NCBI GenBank assembly: GCA_000828075.3
Contig: JXCB02000023.1
Span: 667,937 to 731,936 of the forward strand
Source: Tolypothrix campylonemoides VB511288
GTDB lineage: Bacteria; Cyanobacteriota; Cyanobacteriia; Cyanobacteriales; Nostocaceae
Reading direction: 5' to 3'
DNA length: 64,000 bases
Below, in pieces: positions 27,087 to 37,352 of this stretch (the stretch's first letter is position 1; each line of letters starts with the position of its first letter). The notes under the pieces are model-generated. The model made no database searches, was not told the origin of the DNA, and saw only the letters and a program-made list of their open reading frames with translations. The position numbers and the translations under genes are program-made.

Positions 27087-29057
27087 TTAAGCACCTTCGC
27101 GCAGCTTATCCAACACGCCTCTATCTTCTAGGGTGGAGGTATCGCCGGAAACTTCTTGCCCCGCTGCCAGATTCCGCAGCAATCGCCGCATAATCTTACC
27201 AGAACGAGTTTTGGGCAACGCGTCCGTAAAGCGAATTTCTCCCGGACGGGCGATCGCCCCAATTTCCTGTACAACGTGTTTTTTCAGTTCTTTACTCAGT
27301 TCTTCACTGGGGTTATTACCACCTTCTAAAGTAACAAAAGCAACTATTTCTTCTCCTTTTAGTTCATCAGGTTTGCCTACCACAGCGGCTTCAGCCACGG
27401 TAGGGTGGGAAACTAAGGCTGATTCTATTTCCATTGTTCCCAGTCGATGCCCTGACACATTTATGACGTCATCCACGCGCCCCATCACCCAAAAGTAACC
27501 GTCTTCATCGCGTCTTGCGCCATCACCGGCAAAGTAGACATACTGCCCATCTTTCGGGGGGATGTGTTCCCAGTAGGTGCGACGGAAGCGTTCTGGATCG
27601 CCGTATACTGTTCGCATCATACCGGGCCAAGGATGCCGCACGACCAAGTAACCGCCTTCGTTATCGCCCACAGAGTTGCCTTCTAAATCCACGACATCGG
27701 CTAAGATGCCAGGGAAGGGACGAGTCGCGGAACCGGGTTTGGTGGGAATTGCCCCAGGAAGTGGAGTAATCATGATACCGCCAGTTTCCGTTTGCCACCA
27801 TGTATCAACAATTGGACAGCGATCGCCGCCAATGACTTTCTGATACCACATCCAAGCTTCTGGGTTAATTGGTTCACCCACCGTTCCCAGCAAGCGTAGG
27901 GAAGACAGATTTCGCGCATTGGGTAAGTGTTCGCCCATCTTGATAAAGGCACGAATGGCAGTAGGCGCAGTATAAAAAACGGTAACGCCGAGTTTCTCGA
28001 TAATGTCCCACGTACACCCAGGGTTAGAGGGACGAGGCGCGCCTTCGTACATCACCGTTGTTGCACCATTGGAAAGGGGACCGTAAACGATGTAGCTGTG
28101 TCCTGTAATCCAACCTACGTCAGCAGTACACCAGTATACATCTGTTTCTTGTAAGTCAAAAATCCATTTGGTGGTCATGTGGGTGTACAAGTTATAACCA
28201 CCCGTTGTATGTACAACGCCTTTCGGTTTGCCAGTGCTACCAGAAGTGTAGAGGATGAACAGCATATCTTCGCTGTCCATTGGTTCAGCGGGACAATCTG
28301 TAGAGACGCCTTTTTGCAAATCATGCCACCATTGGTCGCGTCCCGATGTCATATTGATATCTTGTCCGGTACGCTTGACAACCAGAACATTTTCTACCGA
28401 TGGAACAGCGCCATCAGCTAAAGCCTTGTCTACTTGCTCCTTGAGAGGAACTATAGCATCCTTGCGCCAACCACCATCAGCGGTAACTACGAGTTTTGCT
28501 TGAGCATCGATTAGCCTGTCGCGCAAAGCTTCCGCACTAAAACCACCAAAAACAACGCTGTGGGGTGCGCCTATTCTGGCACAGGCTAACATAGCGATCG
28601 CCGCTTCCGGAATCATTGGCATATAAATGCCCACGCGATCGCCCTTTTTCACACCCAATTGCTTCAGCACATTAGCGAATTGACAAACTTCGCGATGCAG
28701 TTGGGCGTAGGTGAGAGTGCGCGAGTCTCCTGGTTCCCCTTCCCAAATGATGGCAGCTTTATTCTTGCGCCAAGTGGTGAGGTGTCTGTCAAGACAGTTG
28801 TAAGAAATATTAATTTTGCCGTTGACAAACCACTTCACAAATGGTGGTTGCCAATCTAGAACTGTGTCCCATTTCTGGAACCAGTGCAACTCTTGTTCTG
28901 CCAATTCCGCCCAGAATTTTTCGGGATCAGCTTTAGCTTTGTCGTACAGGCGCTGGTATTCTTCCAAGCTTTTGATCTGGGCTTTTTGAGAGAATTCTTG
29001 GCTGGGGTGGAATAAACGCTTTTCTTGAAGGATTGATTCTATCGTTGGTTGAGACAT
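27087..29057 (-). CDS. acs: Acetyl-CoA synthetase (AMP-forming)
   Basis: The 656-residue enzyme activates acetate to acetyl-CoA via acetyl-AMP. The P-loop-like motif [11 protein letters not shown], the aromatic-rich [24 protein letters not shown], the hinge [13 protein letters not shown] and the catalytic C-terminal lysine in [11 protein letters not shown] are all present, so it looks intact and acetylation-controllable. Length is normal. A monocistronic minus-strand gene; no Shine-Dalgarno is evident before the ATG. Confidence 0.96.
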   Translation of the reverse strand: MSQPTIESILQEKRLFHPSQEFSQKAQIKSLEEYQRLYDKAKADPEKFWAELAEQELHWFQKWDTVLDWQPPFVKWFVNGKINISYNCLDRHLTTWRKNKAAIIWEGEPGDSRTLTYAQLHREVCQFANVLKQLGVKKGDRVGIYMPMIPEAAIAMLACARIGAPHSVVFGGFSAEALRDRLIDAQAKLVVTADGGWRKDAIVPLKEQVDKALADGAVPSVENVLVVKRTGQDINMTSGRDQWWHDLQKGVSTDCPAEPMDSEDMLFILYTSGSTGKPKGVVHTTGGYNLYTHMTTKWIFDLQETDVYWCTADVGWITGHSYIVYGPLSNGATTVMYEGAPRPSNPGCTWDIIEKLGVTVFYTAPTAIRAFIKMGEHLPNARNLSSLRLLGTVGEPINPEAWMWYQKVIGGDRCPIVDTWWQTETGGIMITPLPGAIPTKPGSATRPFPGILADVVDLEGNSVGDNEGGYLVVRHPWPGMMRTVYGDPERFRRTYWEHIPPKDGQYVYFAGDGARRDEDGYFWVMGRVDDVINVSGHRLGTMEIESALVSHPTVAEAAVVGKPDELKGEEIVAFVTLEGGNNPSEELSKELKKHVVQEIGAIARPGEIRFTDALPKTRSGKIMRRLLRNLAAGQEVSGDTSTLEDRGVLDKLREGA

Positions 29058-29422
29058 GATTTTTTCTGCAATTGGCGATGTGACTGAAAACTATTGTGTA
29101 CGCAGATTTACCAGAAAATGTTTTGATTTTCGTTAAGATGTGTCGGTATTACAAAGTTAATTTATACATAACCATAAGAAGTGGGCGTTGAGAAACTTAT
29201 TTTTGATTTTGCTGCTGGTGTCTGTATCAGCTTAAAAATATCAACTTAAAAATTTTATATTGCGGCTTGCTCTGCTGCCGTATCGATATCTTAGCAATTT
29301 CAGGGTCTTCAGAAATGACCTCTGACAGGTTAAGCTTGATAAAAGTAGCTTTTTATTGCGCCTTCTATAATAAATTCGCTAATACTGTTCATTTTTAAGT
29401 TTTGCAGCTTGAGAAACCTGGA
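29058..29422. other. Intergenic region between divergent acs and TerC-family genes
   Basis: AT-rich, no gene seen. It must contain promoters for both flanking genes. Short direct repeats of ATATCAACTTAAAAAT type lie at about 29233-29262. I see no further structure. Confidence 0.4.
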
Positions 29423-30157
29423 ATGCTAGACCAAATATTTGACTACCTTCACTTTCACCTCAGCGTTGAAGCCTCGATAGTCCTGCTCATCCTGATTTTT
29501 CTAGAGGCGGTGCTGTCGGCTGACAACGCGATCGCCCTCGCTGCGATCGCTCAAGGACTGGAAGACAAAAAGCTCGAACGTGAGGCGCTTAACATTGGTT
29601 TGGTAGTTGCTTACGTTCTGCGAATCACCCTACTCCTGACAGCTACCTGGGTGCAACAGTTCTGGCAGTTTGAGTTACTAGGCGCAGCTTACCTACTGTG
29701 GCTCGTATTCCAACATTTTACTTCCGAAGAAGGCGAAGACAATCAACACCACGGTCCTCGTTTTAGCTCCCTGTGGCAAGCCATACCTGTCCTTGCCTTG
29801 ACAGATTTAGCATTTTCTCTCGATAGCGTCACCACTGCAATAGCCGTTTCTAATGAAACGTGGCTCGTTATTACGGGTACGACTATTGGTGTTGTCACCC
29901 TGCGCTTTATGGCAGGTTTGTTTATCAAATGGTTAGATGAATATGTTTACTTGGAAGACGCAGGCTATATCACTGTGGCATTAGTGGGCTTGCGCTTGCT
30001 CCTAAAAGTGGTGAACGATTCTTTGGTACCACCACAATGGTTCATGATTACGGCGATCGCTCTCATTCTGGCTTGGGGATTTTCCAAACGCACTGAAAGC
30101 GAAAAAATCATAGAAGAACCAGAAAAGGCTGAAGTTGTCGAAGGAAGTAGGGAATAG
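29423..30157 (+). CDS. TerC-family integral membrane protein
   Basis: The open frame begins with a TTG at 29402, but the ATG at 29423 (MLDQIFDYLHFHLSVEASIV) is the likelier start, giving 244 residues. TerC signatures are clear: EAVLSADNAIALAAIAQGL and LTDLAFSLDSVTTAIAV, with acidic residues inside membrane helices, about seven helices in total. Family members are linked to metal-ion (manganese, calcium) export or metallation of exported proteins, and in plants to thylakoid biogenesis. The gene ends directly against a long octamer repeat. Confidence 0.87.
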   Translation: MLDQIFDYLHFHLSVEASIVLLILIFLEAVLSADNAIALAAIAQGLEDKKLEREALNIGLVVAYVLRITLLLTATWVQQFWQFELLGAAYLLWLVFQHFTSEEGEDNQHHGPRFSSLWQAIPVLALTDLAFSLDSVTTAIAVSNETWLVITGTTIGVVTLRFMAGLFIKWLDEYVYLEDAGYITVALVGLRLLLKVVNDSLVPPQWFMITAIALILAWGFSKRTESEKIIEEPEKAEVVEGSRE

Positions 30158-30217
30158 GGAGTGAGGGAGTGAGGGAGTGAGGGAGTGAGGGAGTGAGGGA
30201 GTGAGGGAGTGAGGGAG
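30157..30217. repeat. GGGAGTGA octamer tandem repeat
   Basis: Seven perfect copies of the 8-bp unit GGGAGTGA (30157-30212) plus a partial eighth lie directly after the TerC-family stop codon. The strand is purine-only apart from T, and is followed at 30271-30325 by a pyrimidine-rich CCCCCTCATC tract. Confidence 0.9.
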
Positions 30218-30333
30218 ATAAGAAAGCAGGGGAGAGATGAGGAAGTAAGAGAAAAATCATTAAAATTATTACTCCTCCTTATCCCCTTCATCCCCCTCAT
30301 CCCCCTCATCCTCATCCTCCCTCATTGCCTAAG

Positions 30334-30783
30334 TTACTCGTGCAACCAAGGTGTTAAGGTTGGTTGCCAAGAAACCAATTCTTCTTCCTTAAACCACAGG
30401 GATATTTCCCGTTGCGCTGTTTCGATAGCATCGGAACCGTGGATCAGGTTGCGACCAATATTGATGCCAAAATCGCCTCGAATTGTTCCTGGTTCTGCGG
30501 AAAGCGGGTTCGTTGCACCAATGATTTTTCTGGCGGCGGCGACAACGCCTTCGCCTTCCCAAACCATCGCCACCACTGGGCCAGAAGTGATAAACTCTAC
30601 CAGCCCACTAAAAAAAGGTCTTTCCCGGTGAACATCATAGTGCTGTTCAGCCAATTCCCGACTGACTTTCAGAAATTTCAAACCAACGAGGGTAAAGCCT
30701 TTTTCTTCATAGCGACGGATAATTTCACCAACCAATCCACGCTGTACGCCATCAGGCTTAATTGCTAAGAATGTGCGTTCCAA
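30334..30783 (-). CDS. ndk: Nucleoside diphosphate kinase
   Basis: The frame is open to 30843, but the preceding 20 codons are repeat-derived. The TTG at 30783 follows GGAG at normal spacing and gives (M)[16 protein letters not shown], exactly 149 residues, the standard length. It transfers the gamma-phosphate from ATP to other nucleoside diphosphates through a phosphohistidine; the catalytic segment NLIHGSDA and [15 protein letters not shown] are intact. A TTG start is unusual for this gene but well supported here. Confidence 0.93.
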   Translation of the reverse strand: MERTFLAIKPDGVQRGLVGEIIRRYEEKGFTLVGLKFLKVSRELAEQHYDVHRERPFFSGLVEFITSGPVVAMVWEGEGVVAAARKIIGATNPLSAEPGTIRGDFGINIGRNLIHGSDAIETAQREISLWFKEEELVSWQPTLTPWLHE

Positions 30784-30979
30784 AGCTATCTCCTCAAATT
30801 TAACAATTTTGTCCTTTGTCAAGTGTGTTTTGTCCTTTGTCAAGAGTCAATGACAAATGAGCAATCACAAATGACCAATCTGAGAATATCAAAAGAAAGT
30901 ATCTCTAAGATGCATACGCGCTGAAAGATGAATGCGCTAAATTGTTATTTCGTGGGTGTAACATAGAGGTCAGGAAGAA

Positions 30980-32995
30980 ATGCGTGCTGAGTCAACAGAT
31001 ACATCAGAAGAGGTGGTGAAACCGCCGTCTAACGGACACAAAACTGAATTGAAAAATCACAAACAAAAAAAGCTACTGCCACCAGCGTCGTCTCCAGATA
31101 TGTCGCGCCTGTGGACAATAGAGAATAGCGAAGAACTTTACCGAATCGAAGGTTGGGGACAACCTTACTTTTCGATAAATGCTGCCGGGCATATCACTGT
31201 CTCTCCCAGAGGCGATCGCGGTGGTTCTTTGGATTTGTATGAACTGGTAAACGCCCTGAAGCAGCGTAACTTGGGGCTACCAATGTTAATTCGTTTCTCG
31301 GATATTTTGGAAGACAGGATTGAGCGGTTAAACGCTTGTTTTGCCAAAGCGATCGCCCGCTACAGCTACCCTGGCACGTACCGTGGTGTCTTCCCTGTCA
31401 AATGCAACCAACAGCGGCACTTAATTGAGGACTTGGTGCGGTTCGGCAAACCCCATCAATTTGGCTTAGAAGCGGGTTCCAAGCCAGAATTAATGATTGC
31501 GCTCGCATTGCTAGATACACCAGGAGCAATGCTAATTTGCAACGGTTACAAAGACCGAGAATACATCGAAACAGCGATGCTGGCACAAAGACTCGGACAA
31601 AAGCCAGTGATCGTTTTAGAACAAATTGAAGAAGTGGATTTGGTGATCGAAGTCAGCCAACAATTGGGGATTGATCCAATTGTCGGTGTAAGAGCGAAAC
31701 TCAGTACTCAAGGCATGGGACGCTGGGGAACCTCAACAGGCGATCGCGCCAAATTTGGTCTGACTATCCCCGAAATTATTGAGGCAGTTGACAAGTTACG
31801 CGAAGCTAACCTTTTGGGATCGTTACAGCTGTTACACTTCCACATCGGCTCGCAAATCTCTGCTATCAATGTGATTAAAGATGCCATCCAAGAAGCCAGC
31901 CGTATTTATGTAGAGTTAGCGGCGTTGGGGGCAAACATGAAGTATCTCGATGTTGGCGGCGGCTTGGGCGTAGATTATGACGGCTCGCAAACCAACTTCT
32001 ACGCCTCGAAAAACTACAATATGCAGAACTATGCCAACGACATCGTGGCAGAGTTAAAAGATACCTGTTCAGAGCGTAATATCTCCGTACCAACACTGAT
32101 AAGCGAAAGCGGACGGGCGATCGCCTCCCATCAGTCAGTGTTGATTTTTGATGTACTTAGTACTAGCAGTGTCCCTCTTGACCCACCAGCTCTGCCACAA
32201 GAGGGAGAATCCCCAATTATTACTTATCTGTGGGAAACTTACCAATGTATTAACCAAGAGAATTACCAAGAGTTCTACCACGACGCGACTCAATTCAAAG
32301 AAGAAGCCATCAGTCGCTTTAACTTAGGAATTTTAAGTCTCACAGAACGCGCTAAAGCGGAAAGGCTTTACTGGGCTTGTTGTCAAAAAATTGTTGAGAT
32401 TACCAGAAAGCAGGAATACGTACCCGACGAGTTGGAAGACCTAGAAAAAATCATGGCTTCCATCTACTACGTCAATCTTTCTGTGTTTCAATCTGCGCCT
32501 GATTGTTGGGCTATTGACCAACTCTTCCCGATCATGCCAATCCACCGTTTGGGAGAAGAACCAACACGGCGAGGGATTTTGGCAGACTTAACGTGCGATA
32601 GTGATGGTAAAATCGACCGATTTATCGACCTGCGGGATGTAAAATCAGTTTTGGAACTGCACACCTTAAAACCAGGAGAACCTTATTATCTGGGAATGTT
32701 CCTGAATGGAGCTTACCAAGAAATCATGGGCAATTTGCACAACCTTTTTGGCGACACCAACGCGGTTCACATCCAATTGACACCAAAAGGGTACCAAATT
32801 GAACATGTCGTCAAAGGCGATACCATGAGCGAAGTGGTGAGTTATGTACAGTATGACTCTGAGGACATGGTAGAAAGCATCCGCCAGCGCTGCGAATATG
32901 CATTAGCAGAAAATCGCATTACGTTAGCGGAATCTCAAAGACTGATGCAAACCTACGAACAGAGTTTGCGGCGCTATACTTACCTAAATAGTTAA
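30980..32995 (+). CDS. speA: Biosynthetic arginine decarboxylase
   Basis: The 671-residue PLP enzyme converts arginine to agmatine at the start of polyamine synthesis. Motifs include the PLP lysine in YRGVFPVKCNQQRHLIE, LLHFHIGSQIS, DVGGGLGVDYDGS and the C-terminal LFPIMPIHRLGEEPTRRG (with catalytic PDCWAIDQLFP). An AGGAAG Shine-Dalgarno precedes the ATG. The first 35 residues are a variable extension. It looks intact. Confidence 0.94.
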   Translation: MRAESTDTSEEVVKPPSNGHKTELKNHKQKKLLPPASSPDMSRLWTIENSEELYRIEGWGQPYFSINAAGHITVSPRGDRGGSLDLYELVNALKQRNLGLPMLIRFSDILEDRIERLNACFAKAIARYSYPGTYRGVFPVKCNQQRHLIEDLVRFGKPHQFGLEAGSKPELMIALALLDTPGAMLICNGYKDREYIETAMLAQRLGQKPVIVLEQIEEVDLVIEVSQQLGIDPIVGVRAKLSTQGMGRWGTSTGDRAKFGLTIPEIIEAVDKLREANLLGSLQLLHFHIGSQISAINVIKDAIQEASRIYVELAALGANMKYLDVGGGLGVDYDGSQTNFYASKNYNMQNYANDIVAELKDTCSERNISVPTLISESGRAIASHQSVLIFDVLSTSSVPLDPPALPQEGESPIITYLWETYQCINQENYQEFYHDATQFKEEAISRFNLGILSLTERAKAERLYWACCQKIVEITRKQEYVPDELEDLEKIMASIYYVNLSVFQSAPDCWAIDQLFPIMPIHRLGEEPTRRGILADLTCDSDGKIDRFIDLRDVKSVLELHTLKPGEPYYLGMFLNGAYQEIMGNLHNLFGDTNAVHIQLTPKGYQIEHVVKGDTMSEVVSYVQYDSEDMVESIRQRCEYALAENRITLAESQRLMQTYEQSLRRYTYLNS

Positions 32996-33045
32996 ATTAG
33001 TCATTAGTCATTAGTCATTAACTAATGACTCTTGACTAATGACTA
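32996..33045. terminator. TTAGTCA repeats forming an inverted repeat between convergent genes
   Basis: ATTAGTCATTAGTCATTA (from 32998) is answered by CTAATGACTCTTGACTAATGACT (to about 33042), so the heptamer repeat folds back on itself between speA and the nucleotidyltransferase gene. It is both a short tandem repeat and a possible two-way terminator. Confidence 0.6.
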
Positions 33046-34209
33046 ACTAGCGTTTGTTCCCAGCAATTCGGCAATGGCTTGTCGTTCAGCTGGTGTATGG
33101 GAAGGTGGATCTTGACGAGCATCAGTAATCAGCCAGTCTAAAGCAGCAGCTTGGACATCTATTGTTGCTCCTGTCTTGTCTACGCAGTGACGACCATATA
33201 CCAACTTATCAACGAGTCGTACTCCCGGACCCAGTCGTGACCATTCAAAAATTACGCTGTTTTCTACAGTTGCGCCATTGCATACCCAACAATTTGGACC
33301 TATCATCGTGGGACCAACGATTTTGGCTCCGTCTTCAATCTTGGTCATGCCACCGATGTAAACTGGGCCTGTGATATCGACTTTGTCCCAATTGACGGCA
33401 ACGTTCATACCAGTGTAAATACCAGGCGCTACTTGTTGACCTGGGATTTGCACATTTTTAATTTCCCCTGAAAGGACACCGCGAATTGCCCGCCAGTAGT
33501 CTGGAACTTTACCAATATCCACCCATTCAAAGTCCATTGGGATAGCGTAGAAGGGCGCACCAATTTCCACCAGTTTGGGGAACAGTTGACTACCAATGTC
33601 ATACTCTACCCCAGAGGGGATATAATTAAAAACCTCTGGTTCAAAAATATAAATACCTGTGTTGATATTGGTGCTTAGAGCTTCCTCAACTTTGGGTTTT
33701 TCTTGGAAAGCTTTCACGCGACCATCTTCGTCAGTAACGACTACACCATAGCTCGGAACTTCTTCTAGGGGAACAGATTTCATGATAATAGTGGCAATAG
33801 ATCCCTTAGATTTATGCCACTTCACAGCTGCCGTCAAATCTAGATCAATCAAGGCATCACCGCACAATACCACAAAGGTATCGTCAAAAAACGGATAAAA
33901 GTCTTGGATTTTCCGCATTCCTCCCGCAGAGCCAACGGCTTCTCCCACGAGGGTACCATCAACAATGCGACCTTCAAAAGAATAGGCAATCTGCACACCA
34001 AACCGTTGACCATCACGGAAATAACTTTCAATTTCCTCTGCTAAATGGCTAACATTGACCATAACTTGGTCAAACCCATGTTGGCGTAAAAGCTCTAGTA
34101 AAAATTCCATTACTGGCTTTTGCAGGATGGGCATCATCGGTTTGGGCGTTGTGTAGGTAATCGGACGTACGCGAGTACCTTTACCAGCCGCAAGAATCAT
34201 CGCCTTCAT
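33043..34209 (-). CDS. NDP-sugar pyrophosphorylase (mannose-1-phosphate guanylyltransferase-like)
   Basis: The 388-residue protein has an N-terminal nucleotidyltransferase domain (MILAAGKGTRVRPITYTTPKPMMPI, LCGDALIDLD, VDIGKVPDYW) and a C-terminal left-handed beta-helix (PVYIGGMTKI, GPTMIGPNCWV). This layout matches GDP-mannose or related NDP-sugar synthases feeding cell-wall or exopolysaccharide synthesis. Which nucleotide and sugar it uses cannot be read from sequence. It stands alone, convergent to speA. Confidence 0.83.
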   Translation of the reverse strand: MKAMILAAGKGTRVRPITYTTPKPMMPILQKPVMEFLLELLRQHGFDQVMVNVSHLAEEIESYFRDGQRFGVQIAYSFEGRIVDGTLVGEAVGSAGGMRKIQDFYPFFDDTFVVLCGDALIDLDLTAAVKWHKSKGSIATIIMKSVPLEEVPSYGVVVTDEDGRVKAFQEKPKVEEALSTNINTGIYIFEPEVFNYIPSGVEYDIGSQLFPKLVEIGAPFYAIPMDFEWVDIGKVPDYWRAIRGVLSGEIKNVQIPGQQVAPGIYTGMNVAVNWDKVDITGPVYIGGMTKIEDGAKIVGPTMIGPNCWVCNGATVENSVIFEWSRLGPGVRLVDKLVYGRHCVDKTGATIDVQAAALDWLITDARQDPPSHTPAERQAIAELLGTNAS

Positions 34210-34579
34210 ATGTGTTTATTCCTCAACCACAAGCCAGTTTACTGTTATCAATTGGTACTTCATCATCAGTTTATTTCCGCTCTAAGTCATCCCTAAAAGC
34301 ACGGATAACAGAAATTAAGAGAACTTGGTGCAACCATAGGCATAGCCAGTGTAAAATGTGAACGACAAACTATGAAGAAAGTATAAAATAGGAAGCGTAA
34401 AGTATGAAATTTTGGTACTTTAGCTTTGATACTTCATGCTTTGCATCATCTTTTATCCTACCGTACCCGACGGGTGCGCCCCCAACCCCACGGGAAGCCC
34501 TTCTCCTGATTGGTTATGTTTTCAATTTAATCGGATTTTGGAGTTTACTGAAGCCAAAGTCTGAAAATCATGAATATTC
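34210..34579. other. Intergenic region, no gene supported
   Basis: A 64-codon plus-strand frame (34404-34598) is partly a GC-rich repeat (CCGACGGGTGCGCCCCC near 34467) and overlaps the scpA 3' end, so I do not call it. The rest is AT-rich with AAGTATAAAATAGGAAG / AAAGTATGAAAT direct repeats (about 34378-34412). Confidence 0.4.
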
Positions 34580-35416
34580 CTATGTTGTACACTCTTGATT
34601 CACAGAACTATCTATGGATTTGTTGTTGGCTGATGTAAGTAACCTAATTTTGATGTCTTGGTAAAACTCCTCTTGAAATAGCTCTACCTTTGATTGAGCA
34701 CAAAGCAGTAGAAGCGCCCAGAAAACGCTAACAACTAGATGGCTGTAGCTTGATGTGTGTGTACCATTCTGTTCTGGTTGCTTTGTCTGAGTCCACAACT
34801 CCACTAGCTGTTCCAGATTCAGCCAATTTTTCTGTAAACTCAGATCTGTTGCTACACTTTGCAACACCTGCTCCAGCTCAATTGCCACCTCTGTAAGATT
34901 TTCCTGGTGAGCCAACTCTAATGCAGCACGCATACTTTGCAAACTAGGTTGGCGTCTAGGACGGGCAGGTTTATTGACTTTTTCTACCAGTTTCAATTCT
35001 TGCGCCATGACTTGCAATTGCTCAATCAGTTCTTGCAGAGTCACGCGACGCTTTGGTGGTGGCATTGCTGCTAGACGACGGCGCAAGTGCCGCTCTAATG
35101 GTAAGCGTTGACCATGAGAGATCACCCCGTCTTCACTCTCTGGCAATGCATCATCTTCCACAGCTTCTTGTTCTGCTGATAATTGCAATTGCATCAAAGT
35201 GTTTGCTTTAAATAACACAAGCTTGGATGCCGACAAAAAAGCCTGCCCTGATTGAGATAAATCGGCTTCATAGCCCCTCGTGGTTGCCTCCGGTGCCATT
35301 AGTTCTAAATAACGGTCAATCACCTCAATCACCTTGACATCCCAAGGGTCTATTTCCCCAAGTTCCGCCTGATGAATGAGGAGTGTAATTTTTTCTAATA
35401 GCTCGGAAGCATCCAT
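34580..35416 (-). CDS. scpA: Segregation and condensation protein A
   Basis: The 278-residue kleisin links SMC heads and works with ScpB in chromosome organisation. The N-terminal ITLLIHQAELGEIDPWDVKVIEVIDRYLE and the following FLSASKLVLFKANTLM are typical ScpA motifs; the C-terminal winged helix (VSVFWALLLLCAQSKVELFQEEFYQDIKI) is present. scpB and smc are not in the window. The cyanobacterial form has longer central loops, as here. Confidence 0.9.
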   Translation of the reverse strand: MDASELLEKITLLIHQAELGEIDPWDVKVIEVIDRYLELMAPEATTRGYEADLSQSGQAFLSASKLVLFKANTLMQLQLSAEQEAVEDDALPESEDGVISHGQRLPLERHLRRRLAAMPPPKRRVTLQELIEQLQVMAQELKLVEKVNKPARPRRQPSLQSMRAALELAHQENLTEVAIELEQVLQSVATDLSLQKNWLNLEQLVELWTQTKQPEQNGTHTSSYSHLVVSVFWALLLLCAQSKVELFQEEFYQDIKIRLLTSANNKSIDSSVNQECTT

Positions 35417-35476
35417 TAATTGTTTGGAATTTAGATTTTGGATTGCGAATTGCTAGTTTTTATTCGTTGAGTTGCT

Positions 35477-35537
35477 ATTGGTTAGTTGTTGATTGTTAGT
35501 TGTTCCACTAACAACTACCAATTAACCACTAACCAAT
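35477..35537. repeat. Inverted GTTAGTTGTT-type short repeats
   Basis: ATTGGTTAGT (35477-35486) pairs with ACTAACCAAT (35528-35537), with further TTGTTAGT/ACTAACAA pairing inside. It lies just after the LapA-like gene stop (minus strand) and before it reaches scpA's upstream side, so it may terminate transcripts. Confidence 0.55.
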
Positions 35538-35541
35538 TCCT

Positions 35542-35901
35542 TTATTGGGTAATTGCTTGTGCTTCTTTTGCTAAGGAATCATTTGCTGCTGGAAGAGCAA
35601 GTTTCAATGATTGAACTTCTGCTTGGTACTGTTCAACCTTGCTTTCTAGTTCCTTAATTTGGACATTTTTCTGTCGCACTTGTCGACCTGAAACTAGCAG
35701 TCTCTGCCAATGTGTCCAAATGCTATATAACCAAGCAAAAACCGCTCCTATACCGCTTGCCAAAACCAACTCAACTGCAATTGGTGCTTGCACTTGCACG
35801 TCTGGAACGACATTAATTGTTCCAGGTTGGGTATTCTCAAGGGTAAATAAAGCCAGTGCTAAACAAAAGATAAAAATTAGTACAAAGTTGATTTGTCTCA
35901 T
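35542..35901 (-). CDS. LapA-domain membrane protein
   Basis: The 119-residue protein has two membrane helices (about 6-20 and 42-63) separated by the short TLENTQPGTINVV loop and followed by a coiled coil (QVRQKNVQIKELESKVEQYQAEVQSLKL). This is the LapA (DUF1049) layout; E. coli LapA partners LapB in controlling lipopolysaccharide synthesis. Its role in cyanobacteria is unknown. Confidence 0.8.
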   Translation of the reverse strand: MRQINFVLIFIFCLALALFTLENTQPGTINVVPDVQVQAPIAVELVLASGIGAVFAWLYSIWTHWQRLLVSGRQVRQKNVQIKELESKVEQYQAEVQSLKLALPAANDSLAKEAQAITQ

Positions 35902-36168
35902 TGGAAACTAAATACTAGGTAATTGTTTTTGCCCAATGCTTCCCTGAAAATCATAACTGATACCATTGTGAATGGTATTTCGGGATTATGCAACTTTTGA
36001 TTTCAGGAAGTTTGAAAACAATCAAGTTGCACATCTAGAATAAAATGGTATAAAAATAAATTTATTTTGTATAGTGTCAGATAATATTTTATACGGATAA
36101 AATTTCAGAAATAGTTATATAAATAATTTTTATATATTAATTTTTTGCTCAATCATTCAAGCATACTT
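35902..36168. other. AT-rich intergenic region with a small hairpin
   Basis: No gene seen. A perfect short hairpin TACCATT-GTG-AATGGTA lies near 35962-35978. The remainder toward 36168 is very AT-rich. Confidence 0.4.
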
Positions 36169-37224
36169 CTACGAAGTGACATTGTTTGCGGTATCACCGC
36201 TTTTGATAGCATCGAAGGTGCCCTTTATAGTACCTGCAATTGGAACAGCAACCAGTGTTCCTAACAAACCAGCAATCTCGAATCCCATGAGAATAGCCAC
36301 AAAAATCCAGATGGGATTAACGCCAATAAAATCACCAAGTAACTTGGGACTTAAGAGGTTATCTTTGATTTGCTGGATGATAATGGCGGCGACAGCTACT
36401 TCAGTTGCCAACCACCAATTTTGCAGCAAAATCAAAAAAGTCACTAAACCAATACCTAGAGTTGCCCCAATGAAGGGAATAAGTTGGGATATGCCTATGA
36501 GTATGGCAAATAACAGGGCAAAAGGCACCTTAAGAATTAAGAAAACAGGGGTGAGGCTGACCACCATGAACAACGCCAGCAAAATCTGGCTAAGGAAAAA
36601 GTAATGGAAATTAAGGCGTAAAGAGGTGGTCAAGGGGAATCGAATATGAGGTGGGAGGAGGTTGAATATGCTAAACCATACGCGATCGCCATACAAAAGC
36701 ATATAAAATGCCAGCACAACCACTAATATCACATCAAGTACGCCTGACAGCACCGTCCCTGCAAATCCCACAGCAGCGGAAGCCAGCTGTTGCACCAAAC
36801 TTTGAATGTTAGCATTGATTTGATTGCTCACCACCCTCAAATCTAAAGGTAAACGCCGCTTCTGAGCTAAAGCTTCAATATGTTCCAAATTTGCTTGACT
36901 GGTGGCTAGCCAATCCGGAATTTTATTCAAAAGTTGTATCGTTTGGTCAATCACCATTGGCACCAGCGTCACGCCAAGAATCACCAAAAGCGTCAGAGTC
37001 AGTAGCAAAACGATGATAACTGCCCGAGGACGAGTCAAGGTAACACGTTCAAAGAACTTCACTGGGTAGTTGAGTAAAAAAGCCAAAATTGCTGCAATGC
37101 TCACAATAGTGATTGGGTGCAGGAATAAGCGAAAAAGCAGATACAGCAACCAGACATTGAGAGCGATAATCGGACCGCTCAGACCGTATATTAACAGACG
37201 TTGAACTAACGCTGAACGGTGCAT
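36169..37224 (-). CDS. AI-2E family transporter (UPF0118)
   Basis: The 351-residue protein has the AI-2E family pattern: paired N-terminal helices, a soluble amphipathic middle (LLNKIPDWLATSQANLEHIEALAQKRRLPLDLR), then several helices with ILIGISQLIPFIGATLGI and LLSPKLLGDFIGVNPIWIFVAILMGFEIAGLLGTLVAVP. Members export small molecules or ions (autoinducer-2, sodium/proton exchange). The substrate cannot be assigned. Confidence 0.87.
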   Translation of the reverse strand: MHRSALVQRLLIYGLSGPIIALNVWLLYLLFRLFLHPITIVSIAAILAFLLNYPVKFFERVTLTRPRAVIIVLLLTLTLLVILGVTLVPMVIDQTIQLLNKIPDWLATSQANLEHIEALAQKRRLPLDLRVVSNQINANIQSLVQQLASAAVGFAGTVLSGVLDVILVVVLAFYMLLYGDRVWFSIFNLLPPHIRFPLTTSLRLNFHYFFLSQILLALFMVVSLTPVFLILKVPFALLFAILIGISQLIPFIGATLGIGLVTFLILLQNWWLATEVAVAAIIIQQIKDNLLSPKLLGDFIGVNPIWIFVAILMGFEIAGLLGTLVAVPIAGTIKGTFDAIKSGDTANNVTS

Positions 37225-37352
37225 CTTATGTTATCTCTTTTAAAAGCGCCTTGACGCATGAAGTACAACTTGGTTGGGGCTGATGACACCATAATAAATA
37301 TTTTTAACAAAGACACCCATAGGTCTACTTGATAATAAGGAAGCAAACGACA

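Noticed and set aside
27133-27498. 121-codon plus-strand frame
   Set aside because: It is a shadow of the acs gene 3' half.
30784-30843. N-terminal extension of ndk ([12 protein letters not shown]...)
   Set aside because: The extension is tandem-repeat sequence (CCTTTGTCAAG-type) and a TTG with good GGAG gives the normal length.
34404-34598. 64-codon plus-strand frame
   Set aside because: Partly repeat sequence and overlapping scpA on the opposite strand; no domain seen.
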